Positions 1-5,377 of a DNA stretch of 5,377 bases are shown in pieces. The number at the start of each line of letters is the position of its first letter. Positions within the stretch are counted from its first letter, which is position 1. The notes under the pieces are model-generated. The model ran no database searches. It saw nothing but the letters and a program-made list of their open reading frames with translations, and had not been told where the DNA came from. A program made the position numbers and the translations under genes. Source of the stretch: Caldisericota bacterium (lineage in GTDB: Bacteria; CG03; B21-G15); the NCBI GenBank assembly GCA_003650255.1, contig QMOP01000105.1, forward strand, positions 1 through 5,377. Direction: 5' to 3'.

Positions 1-332
1 CACAGGAGTTTGGAGTAGAAAGAGCAGGAGAGTTAATAGCATCTTTATCAAACTTGATTGCAAATCTTGAGTTGCAGATTTTAAAAGGAAACAAGGTTGT
101 TGAGATAAGAAATATAGCAATAAATAAAGGAAGGGCAGCTTTGAAATGGATAGAAAGAAAAAAGTGGGATATGATTATTTCAATAGGAGATGATACAACA
201 GATGAGGATATTTTCAAAAATCTTCCAGATGATGCAGTTTCAATAAAGGTGGGAGAGGGTCCGACATATGCAAAATATACGCTTAAAAATCCACATGAAG
301 TTAGGGATTTTCTTCTTGAATTTTTAAAGTAG
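1..332 (+). CDS. otsB: Trehalose-6-phosphate phosphatase, C-terminal part (5' end outside window)
   Basis: This is the end of a HAD-superfamily phosphatase that removes phosphate from trehalose 6-phosphate in the cytoplasm, the last step of the OtsA/OtsB trehalose pathway. The frame begins at base 3 and is open to the window edge, giving 109 codons before TAG (330-332). A TTG at 54 is internal, because in-frame coding of the same character runs upstream of it. Visible landmarks are GNKVVEIR followed by INKGRAAL, whose Lys fits HAD motif III, then GDDTTDEDIF, the typical TPP motif IV that holds the Mg-binding acidic residues. After these comes a family-like tail, SIKVGEGPTYAKYTL, then HEVRDFLLEFL. 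The nucleophile DxDGT motif must lie upstream, outside the window. The tail also resembles the C-terminus of fused TPS-TPP proteins, so the full gene may be bifunctional; this cannot be decided here. The TPP assignment itself is secure. Confidence 0.9.
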   Translation, partial: QEFGVERAGELIASLSNLIANLELQILKGNKVVEIRNIAINKGRAALKWIERKKWDMIISIGDDTTDEDIFKNLPDDAVSIKVGEGPTYAKYTLKNPHEVRDFLLEFLK

Positions 333-345
333 AATTTTGTAAAAT
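316..345 (+). promoter_or_regulatory. Candidate sigma70-type promoter for the signalling operon, possibly leaderless
   Basis: TTGAAT (316-321, 4 of 6 to the -35 consensus) and TAAAAT (340-345, 5 of 6 to the -10 consensus) are separated by 18 bases. The -35 lies inside the end of the phosphatase gene and the -10 lies in the 18-base gap. A start about seven bases after the -10 would fall at base 351-352, which is the ATG of the first receiver gene, so the mRNA would have almost no leader. Similar architecture recurs before the phosphorylase gene (2849-2878), which raises confidence. Such hexamers are easy to find by chance in AT-rich DNA, so this remains a prediction. Confidence 0.45.
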
Positions 346-350
346 ATAGT

Positions 351-725
351 ATGAAAAAAACAGTTTTACTTATCGAGGATAATCCTGATAATAGGGAGAT
401 TGTAGAAACAGTACTAAGAAAAAATAGTTATAAGGTTATAAGCGCTTGCGATGGAGAAGAGGCATTAAAAAGATTGAAAAAAGGAAATTATGATCTTGTT
501 CTTCTTGACCTTTCTTTACCAAAGATAAGTGGATGGGATTTGATAAAGATGATAAGGGAGGATGAAAGGATAAAGGATTTACCTGTCATAGCACTTACAG
601 CACACGCAATGCAGGGAGATAAGGAAAAGGCAATAGAGGCAGGATGTAATGATTATATTTCAAAACCCTGTAAACCATATGAAATAGTTGAAAAGGTGAA
701 GAGGTGGATAAATGAAGAAAAGTAG
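351..725 (+). CDS. Single-domain response regulator (CheY/DivK-like receiver)
   Basis: This 124-residue cytoplasmic protein is one complete receiver domain with no output domain. The conserved residues are all present: acidic pair E9-D10, phospho-acceptor D53 in LVLLDLSLP, switch T83 in ALTAHAM, and K105 in ISKP. The opening IEDNPDNR and the ALTAHAMQGD segment are typical of DivK and of receivers attached to hybrid histidine kinases. It probably accepts phosphate from the kinase encoded two genes downstream and acts through protein contacts or a phosphorelay. ATG 351 is the only reasonable start, because the same frame is closed by the TAG of the preceding gene at 330-332 and no other start codon lies between. 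No Shine-Dalgarno precedes it; bases 333-350 are almost all A/T. The 3' end overlaps the next gene by 14 bases. The family assignment is certain, but the downstream target is unknown. Confidence 0.95.
   Translation: MKKTVLLIEDNPDNREIVETVLRKNSYKVISACDGEEALKRLKKGNYDLVLLDLSLPKISGWDLIKMIREDERIKDLPVIALTAHAMQGDKEKAIEAGCNDYISKPCKPYEIVEKVKRWINEEK
701..707 (+). promoter_or_regulatory. Ribosome binding site for the second receiver gene
   Basis: GAGGTGG lies four bases before ATG 712, inside the last codons of the first receiver gene. It supports the 712 start and therefore the 14-base overlap between the two receiver genes. The first receiver gene and the kinase gene have no comparable site. Confidence 0.6.
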
Positions 726-1080
726 AATTCTTGTTGTTGATGATGACAGAGATACGAGGGAAATTCTTGAAGCAAGATTGAAGGCTTGTGGATATGACGT
801 AATTACTGCAAGTGATGGCTTTAATGCTCTTGAGATAATAAGAGAGAGAAAGCCTGATTTAATTCTTCTTGATGTTATGATGCCAGAGATAGATGGTTTT
901 ACAGTTTGTAAATTCTTAAAAGAGAGGGAGGAGACAAAGGATATTCCGATAATTTTTCTTACTGCAAAGGAATCACTTTCAGATGTTGATAAGGGATTTA
1001 AAAGTGGTGGGGATGACTATGTCTTAAAACCAATAAACTGGGAAAGGCTTTTACCAAAAATCAAAAAGTTTCTTCCATGA
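712..1080 (+). CDS. Single-domain response regulator (second CheY-like receiver)
   Basis: This 122-residue cytoplasmic protein is a second complete receiver with no output domain; it ends just after the final helix. The key residues are the acidic pair D10-D11 in VVDDDRDTR, phospho-acceptor D54 in LILLDVMMP, T84 in FLTAK, and K106 in VLKP. The usual GADDY segment reads GGDDY here (residues 99-103). The sequence style, with DVMMPEIDGF and LTAKESLSDVDKGF, is closer to PleD/OmpR-class receivers than to the DivK-like neighbour, so the pair is unlikely to be a very recent tandem duplication. The start at 712 is supported by GAGGTGG at 701-707. The gene overlaps the first receiver by 14 bases and the kinase by four (ATGA at 1077-1080), as expected for translational coupling. 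It is probably a substrate of the adjacent kinase. Its output partner cannot be seen. Confidence 0.95.
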   Translation: MKKSRILVVDDDRDTREILEARLKACGYDVITASDGFNALEIIRERKPDLILLDVMMPEIDGFTVCKFLKEREETKDIPIIFLTAKESLSDVDKGFKSGGDDYVLKPINWERLLPKIKKFLP

Positions 1081-2852
1081 AACTTCCCTTGAGAATAAAG
1101 ATACTGATTCTCTTCCTTCTTGTAGCTTCTCTTTTTCTACTTTCAATATTCTCAAGTTCACTTATTAAAGGAAAAATTTCCTCTCAAATTAAAGAACACA
1201 GATTATCCTTAATCAAAAGTGCTTCTAAAATCGTAGAACACTATATTCTTTCTTGTCAGAGAAGTCTTCTTGCACTTTCAAGTGCAAAGAGTTTTAGAGA
1301 AAATGTTGAAAAGGAAAATAAGGTTTATGTAAGGAGGTCATTAAGAAGAGTTTATAGAAAATATAAAACTTTCAGTTTTGTTTCGTGCATAAAGAAGAAA
1401 GGAAAAGAATTAAAATTTCTCTCTGTATGGCCATACACTTATGAAGGAATTATTAAGGATAAGGAGTTCAGAAATTTTGTATTGAAGAGTTTTAAATTTC
1501 CAAGATTAAGAATTTCTAAAGTTATGAATTATAGAGGGAGAAATGAGGTTTTAATTCTTGTTCCGATGAGAAAGGCAGTTCTTGTTGCTGGGATAAACTT
1601 AAAGAACCTTTCAGAATTACTTCTTAAAATAAGACCTTCAAAAAAATCAAAATTTGCTCTACTTGACTGGAAAGGAAATTACATTGTTGGTGGAAAAGGA
1701 GAGTTTGAATACAAAATTCCATCAGGAGAGGGATTCATTGAAAAAGAAAGGGAAAATATCTTTATAACATCAGGAACAATTCCAGTTTTTAACTGGAATA
1801 TTGTTTTAATCTCAAAATATACTGATATTTTTTCTCCTGTCTTGGCATTGAAAAGATTAACATTTTTCTTTCTTATATTAGGAATTGCAATTGCAATAAT
1901 ACTTTCAATTCATTTCAGTAAAAAAATAACAGAACCAATTTATGAATTGATGAAAGGCGCAAGAATACTTGGTTCAGGAAATCTGTCCTATAGAATTAAA
2001 TTAAAGACAGGAGATGAACTTGAAAAACTTGCAGATGCGTTTAACAAAATGGCAGAAGAACTTAAAAAATCATATGACCTTCTTGATGAAAGGGTTAAAA
2101 TGGCAACAAGAAATCTTCAGGAGGCATATCAGGAAATAGAAGAAAAGAACAGAAAATTAGAGGAGGCAGACAAATTGAAATCTCAGTTTCTTGCAAATAT
2201 GAGCCATGAATTAAGGACTCCACTTAATGCAATAATAGGTTTTACTGATTTAATAATGAGTGGAATTTATGGAAAAGTGAATAATAAGCAATATGAGAAA
2301 CTTGAAAGAGTAAAGATTAACGCAGAACATCTTCTTAATCTTATAAATGACATACTTGATTTAAGTAAAATTGAAGCAGGAAGAATGGAACTTTTTCCAG
2401 AACGTTTTAAGGTGAACTCTTTAATAGAAGAAATAAAGTCAAGTGTTGAGGGACTTGTACAGGAAAAAGGGCTTGAATTGAGAGTAAATCTTTTTGATGA
2501 AATTGAAGCAAATCTTGACCCAAGGAAATTTAGACAGATTATTTTGAATTTGGTTTCAAATGCCATAAAATTTACAAAAGAAGGTTATGTTGAAATATCT
2601 CTTAAAAAAAGAGATGGAGAATTTGAGGTTGCTGTGAAGGATACTGGAATTGGGATAAAAGAGGAGGATTTAAAACATATTTTTGATGAGTTCAGACAGG
2701 TTGATGGTTCAACAGCAAGAGAATTCGGAGGGACAGGGCTTGGTTTAAGTATTTCAAAAAAACTTACAGAACTTATGGGTGGGAGAATTGAGGTTGAGTC
2801 AAAATATGGAAAAGGTTCCACTTTTAAAATAATATTTCCTATTTACTCTTGA
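1077..2852 (+). CDS. Membrane-bound sensor histidine kinase (Cache-like sensor, HAMP, HisKA, HATPase_c)
   Basis: This 591-residue inner-membrane kinase should sense an extracytoplasmic signal and phosphorylate the two receivers encoded just upstream. In order: a basic N-terminus; TM1 at about 9-30; an extracytoplasmic region at about 31-258, with the size and secondary-structure pattern of a double Cache sensor (long first helix, later FALLDWKGNYIVGG and NWNIVLISKYTDIF); TM2 at about 261-280; HAMP at about 280-332 (ITEPIYELMKG to DELEKLADAFNKM); a coiled-coil signalling helix at about 326-366; and HisKA with H377 in FLANMSHELRTPLNAIIGF. The ATPase domain (about 478-590) has N491 and N495 in the N box, D522 in DTGIGI and the GGTGLGLS loop at 551-558. 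All catalytic motifs look intact. There is no C-terminal receiver or Hpt domain. The only two Cys are C60 and C104, both in the sensor, which is also strongly basic. No Shine-Dalgarno precedes ATG 1077, so translation probably depends on the ATGA overlap. The Cache call is weaker than the kinase call. Confidence 0.95.
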   Translation: MKLPLRIKILILFLLVASLFLLSIFSSSLIKGKISSQIKEHRLSLIKSASKIVEHYILSCQRSLLALSSAKSFRENVEKENKVYVRRSLRRVYRKYKTFSFVSCIKKKGKELKFLSVWPYTYEGIIKDKEFRNFVLKSFKFPRLRISKVMNYRGRNEVLILVPMRKAVLVAGINLKNLSELLLKIRPSKKSKFALLDWKGNYIVGGKGEFEYKIPSGEGFIEKERENIFITSGTIPVFNWNIVLISKYTDIFSPVLALKRLTFFFLILGIAIAIILSIHFSKKITEPIYELMKGARILGSGNLSYRIKLKTGDELEKLADAFNKMAEELKKSYDLLDERVKMATRNLQEAYQEIEEKNRKLEEADKLKSQFLANMSHELRTPLNAIIGFTDLIMSGIYGKVNNKQYEKLERVKINAEHLLNLINDILDLSKIEAGRMELFPERFKVNSLIEEIKSSVEGLVQEKGLELRVNLFDEIEANLDPRKFRQIILNLVSNAIKFTKEGYVEISLKKRDGEFEVAVKDTGIGIKEEDLKHIFDEFRQVDGSTAREFGGTGLGLSISKKLTELMGGRIEVESKYGKGSTFKIIFPIYS

Positions 2853-2878
2853 TTTTTAAAATTCTATTTTGTTAAAAT
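2849..2878 (+). promoter_or_regulatory. Candidate sigma70-type promoter for the phosphorylase gene
   Basis: TTGATT (2849-2854) and TAAAAT (2873-2878) are 18 bases apart, and the -35 overlaps the TGA stop of the kinase gene. The predicted start at about 2884-2886 leaves a leader of about 15 bases that holds the Shine-Dalgarno. From 316 and from 2849, 26 of 35 bases match without gaps, and both copies continue into WTAGT after the -10. That similarity supports a shared promoter type. The AT-rich background limits confidence, and the gene could also be reached by read-through from the signalling operon, as no terminator is visible. Confidence 0.5.
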
Positions 2879-2887
2879 TTAGTTTTT

Positions 2888-2895
2888 AGAGGAGG
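2888..2895 (+). promoter_or_regulatory. Strong Shine-Dalgarno for the phosphorylase gene
   Basis: AGAGGAGG lies four bases before ATG 2900. It is the strongest ribosome binding site in the window and fixes the phosphorylase start. The spacing is slightly short, but the match to the anti-Shine-Dalgarno is long. Confidence 0.8.
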
Positions 2896-2899
2896 AATT

Positions 2900-5377
2900 A
2901 TGAATAGAAATTGCAGTGAGAATGATCTATGGAAAACATACAGAAAAAGGCTTGATGTTGAGGGACTTGGACTTTCAATTTTAAATCATATTCACTATAC
3001 AAGAGCAAAGGATGATTACTCTGCGACTGACTTTGACAGATACCTTGCTCTTGCTTATACAATAAGGGATAGGATTGTTGAAAGATGGAGTAAAACACAG
3101 CAAACATATTATAATGTTGATGCAAAAAGGGTATACTACCTTTCACTTGAGTTTTTACTTGGAAAACTTATTTTGAATAATATTATTAATTTAGGAATAC
3201 TTGATGAGGTGAAATACGTTGTAAAGAAACTTGGTTTTGATTTTGAAAAACTTATCGAACAGGAATGTGATGCTGGTCTTGGTAATGGAGGACTTGGAAG
3301 ACTTGCTGCCTGTTTTCTTGATTCAATGGCAACACTTGAAATTCCAGGATATGGCTATGGTTTAAGATATGAATTTGGAATATTCAATCAGGTTATAAAA
3401 GATGGATGGCAGGTTGAGGAACCTGAAGAGTGGTTAAAATACACATATCCCTGGGAAATTGAAAGACCTGAGTATCTTCAGGAAGTTAGTTTTTATGGAA
3501 GGGTTGTTGTTGAGAAGGATGAGTTTGGAAAGCAAAGATTTAAATGGATTGACACAAAAAAGGTTCTTGCAGTTCCACATGATATTCCAATTATTGGTTA
3601 TAAAAACAACACTGTAAACACTTTAAGATTATGGAGTGCAAAGTCATCAAATGAGTTTGACCTTCAAATTTTTAATCAGGGGGATTATGTAAGGGCAGTT
3701 GAGGATAAAAACATAACAGAAAATATCTCAAGAGTTCTTTATCCAAGTGACAATGTTTATGAGGGGAAGGAACTTCGCTTTAAGCAGGAATACTTTTTTG
3801 TTTCAGCAACATTAAAGGATATTATAAGAAGATATAGAAAAACATATGACCATTTTGATAAGTTTCCTGAAAAGGTTGCAATCCAATTAAATGATACACA
3901 TCCTGCACTTGCAATTCCTGAACTTATGAGATTACTTGTTGATGAGTATGACCTTGAATGGGAAAAAGCGTGGGATATAACAACAAAAGTTTTTGCTTTC
4001 ACAAATCATACAATTCTTCCTGAAGCACTTGAAAAATGGCCAATAGAACTATTTAATAAAATTCTTCCGAGACACATTCAGATAATTTATGAAATAAACA
4101 GAAGATTTCTAAATTATGCAAGAACAAAATTCAGGGGTGATGAGTATAAATTAAAGACTCTCTCCCTTATAGATGACCTTGACAAACAGGTAAGAATGGC
4201 AAACTTATGTATTGTTGGCTCACATTCAGTAAATGGAGTATCAAAACTTCATACTGAAATTGTAAAAAATAAAGTTTTTCCATATTTTTATGAATTGTAT
4301 CCAGAAAAATTCAACAATAAAACAAATGGAATAACTCCAAGAAGATGGCTCCTTTTATCAAATCCTGAACTTGCACGTCTTATTACAGAAAGAATCGGAG
4401 ATGAGTGGGTAACTAATCTTGATAAAATTAAGGAGTTTGAAAAGTTTTCAGAGGATGAAGGAACAATCATGAGATTTGGAGAGATAAGGAAGGAAAATAA
4501 ATTGAAACTATCAAAGTTTATTAAGGAGAAATGTGGAATTACAGTAAACCCTGACTCTGTTTTTGACGCTCATATAAAGAGAATTCATGAATATAAGAGG
4601 CAGCTCCTTAATGCTATCCACATACTTCTTCTTTATAATAAAATCAAAAATGACAAAAATTTTGAAATAAATCCTGTCACATTTATTTTTGGAGGAAAAG
4701 CAGCACCTGGATATTTTATGGCAAAACTCATTATAAAATTCATCAATACAGTTGCTGATATTGTAAATAATGATAAAAGTGTAAATGATTTAATAAAAGT
4801 CGTTTTTATTCCAAACTATGGTGTTTCTGTAGCAGAAAAAATTATACCTGCTTCTGATTTAAACCAGCAGATTTCAACAGCAGGAACAGAAGCATCAGGA
4901 ACAGGAAATATGAAATTCACTTTAAATGGTTCATTAATGGTTGCAACAATTGATGGAGCAAATATTGAAATAATGGAAAGAGTTGGTAAGGAGAATGTTT
5001 ATACATTTGGATTAAAACCTGAAGATATTGAAAACCTTATTATATCAGGAGAATACAATCCATGGGATTACTATAATAAGTATCCTGAAATAAAGGAAAT
5101 TGTGGAGATGATAAAGAACAGAGATCTTTTCAGACCCATTTATGAATCACTTATGTTTGGTTTAGAAGGGAATCCACCTGACAAATATTTTGTATTTGCT
5201 GACCTTCTTGATTATGATAGAGTAAGAATTAAAGCTATTAATGACTATAAGGATAAAAAGATATGGTTTAAGAAAGCAATAAAATGTGTTTCAAATACAG
5301 GTTATTTTTCAAGTGATAGGGCAATAAAAGAATACGCAGAAGATATATGGAAAGCATCTCCTGTCAATGTTGAAATC
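2900..5377 (+). CDS. glgP: Glycogen/maltodextrin phosphorylase, GT35 family (3' end outside window)
   Basis: This cytoplasmic enzyme uses phosphate to release glucose 1-phosphate from the non-reducing ends of alpha-1,4-glucans, with pyridoxal phosphate (PLP) as cofactor. The frame runs 826 codons from ATG 2900 to the last base with no stop. Family members are about 800-850 residues, and the final YAEDIWKASPVNVEI matches the usual C-terminal pattern, so only a few residues are probably missing. Landmarks are WSKTQQTYY and YYLSLEFLLGK (E84-K89); GLGNGGLGRLAACFLDSMA (126-144); QLNDTHPA (N331-P335); TNHTILPEALEKW with H370; NKTNGITPRRW; KRIHEYKRQ (560-568), which fits the phosphate-site residues K560, R561 and K566; and EASGTGNMKF, with PLP lysine K672. 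All catalytic motifs are intact. K89 replaces the Arg I expect in that EF..GR motif. A strong Shine-Dalgarno and its own candidate promoter precede it. Glycogen and maltodextrin preference cannot be separated by eye, so the symbol is provisional. Confidence 0.96.
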   Translation, partial: MNRNCSENDLWKTYRKRLDVEGLGLSILNHIHYTRAKDDYSATDFDRYLALAYTIRDRIVERWSKTQQTYYNVDAKRVYYLSLEFLLGKLILNNIINLGILDEVKYVVKKLGFDFEKLIEQECDAGLGNGGLGRLAACFLDSMATLEIPGYGYGLRYEFGIFNQVIKDGWQVEEPEEWLKYTYPWEIERPEYLQEVSFYGRVVVEKDEFGKQRFKWIDTKKVLAVPHDIPIIGYKNNTVNTLRLWSAKSSNEFDLQIFNQGDYVRAVEDKNITENISRVLYPSDNVYEGKELRFKQEYFFVSATLKDIIRRYRKTYDHFDKFPEKVAIQLNDTHPALAIPELMRLLVDEYDLEWEKAWDITTKVFAFTNHTILPEALEKWPIELFNKILPRHIQIIYEINRRFLNYARTKFRGDEYKLKTLSLIDDLDKQVRMANLCIVGSHSVNGVSKLHTEIVKNKVFPYFYELYPEKFNNKTNGITPRRWLLLSNPELARLITERIGDEWVTNLDKIKEFEKFSEDEGTIMRFGEIRKENKLKLSKFIKEKCGITVNPDSVFDAHIKRIHEYKRQLLNAIHILLLYNKIKNDKNFEINPVTFIFGGKAAPGYFMAKLIIKFINTVADIVNNDKSVNDLIKVVFIPNYGVSVAEKIIPASDLNQQISTAGTEASGTGNMKFTLNGSLMVATIDGANIEIMERVGKENVYTFGLKPEDIENLIISGEYNPWDYYNKYPEIKEIVEMIKNRDLFRPIYESLMFGLEGNPPDKYFVFADLLDYDRVRIKAINDYKDKKIWFKKAIKCVSNTGYFSSDRAIKEYAEDIWKASPVNVEI

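Noticed and set aside
54..332. A short complete gene starting at TTG 54
   Set aside because: The same frame is open to base 3 and encodes family-like sequence before the TTG, so this is the end of a longer gene cut by the window edge.
345..350. TATAGT as an alternative -10 for the first receiver gene
   Set aside because: It would start transcription several bases inside the coding sequence, beyond the only available start codon, so the TAAAAT at 340-345 is preferred.
351..1080. The two adjacent receivers as a recent tandem duplication
   Set aside because: They share only the general receiver fold and catalytic residues. Their flanking motifs belong to different receiver styles (DivK/hybrid-like and PleD/OmpR-like).
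2267..2821. Two minus-strand open frames (2267-2566 and 2585-2821)
   Set aside because: They lie antisense to the HisKA and HATPase_c regions of the kinase. Their Ser/Phe/Leu-rich translations mirror the coding strand and match no recognisable family.
2853..2880. A possible terminator after the kinase gene (TTTTAA and TTAAAA arms around 2854-2877)
   Set aside because: The arms are short, contain no G-C pairs and are not followed by a clean T-run, so no stable hairpin is expected. The same bases fit a promoter better.
2898..4470. Three minus-strand open frames inside the phosphorylase gene (2898-3146, 3757-4002, 4288-4470)
   Set aside because: They are antisense shadows of a gene whose conserved motifs run through all of these positions on the + strand.
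1..5377. CRISPR arrays, tRNA or rRNA genes, insertion sequences, riboswitches
   Set aside because: Almost all bases are accounted for by coding sequence. The two gaps are 18 and 47 bases and are AT-rich, with no room for such elements, and no repeat arrays or inverted-repeat element ends were seen.

Overview
The window is low-GC, densely coded DNA, and every gene is on the + strand. The gaps and overlaps between neighbouring genes are +18, -14, -4 and +47 bases. Arg is mostly AGA/AGG, Ile is often ATA, Leu is mostly CTT/TTA, and the proteins are rich in Lys, Glu and Ile. Together with the two-component proteins and a clear Shine-Dalgarno before the last gene, this indicates a compact AT-rich bacterial genome, possibly a thermophilic or uncultivated anaerobic lineage. 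I cannot name the taxon from this sequence. Codon use looks the same across all five genes and I see no sign of recent transfer.

Layout. Bases 1-332 hold the C-terminal end of a trehalose-6-phosphate phosphatase, either stand-alone or the end of a TPS-TPP fusion; its start lies outside the window. Bases 351-2852 hold a three-gene signalling operon: a DivK/hybrid-type single-domain receiver (351-725), a second single-domain receiver (712-1080), and a membrane histidine kinase (1077-2852) with TM1, an extracytoplasmic Cache-like sensor, TM2, HAMP, coiled coil, HisKA and HATPase_c. The genes overlap, so they are probably co-transcribed and translationally coupled. From 2900 to the end is an almost complete glycogen/maltodextrin phosphorylase of family GT35; its reading frame is still open at the last base.

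How the parts may work together. The kinase should phosphorylate one or both receivers. Neither receiver has a DNA-binding or enzymatic output domain, so output must come from protein-protein contacts or from a phosphotransfer partner encoded elsewhere. The flanking enzymes handle trehalose and glycogen, both glucose-based reserves or osmolytes, so a link between the signalling cassette and carbon storage is possible, but it rests on proximity alone.

The most notable non-coding signal is a pair of similar promoter-like sequences at the only two real gene gaps. Each has TTGAWT, an 18-base spacer, TAAAAT, and a shared downstream WTAGT. The first would start transcription at about the ATG of the first receiver gene, which has no Shine-Dalgarno, so that mRNA may be leaderless. 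No RNA genes, mobile elements, CRISPR arrays or convincing terminators were seen, and no gene-free stretch exceeds 50 bases.
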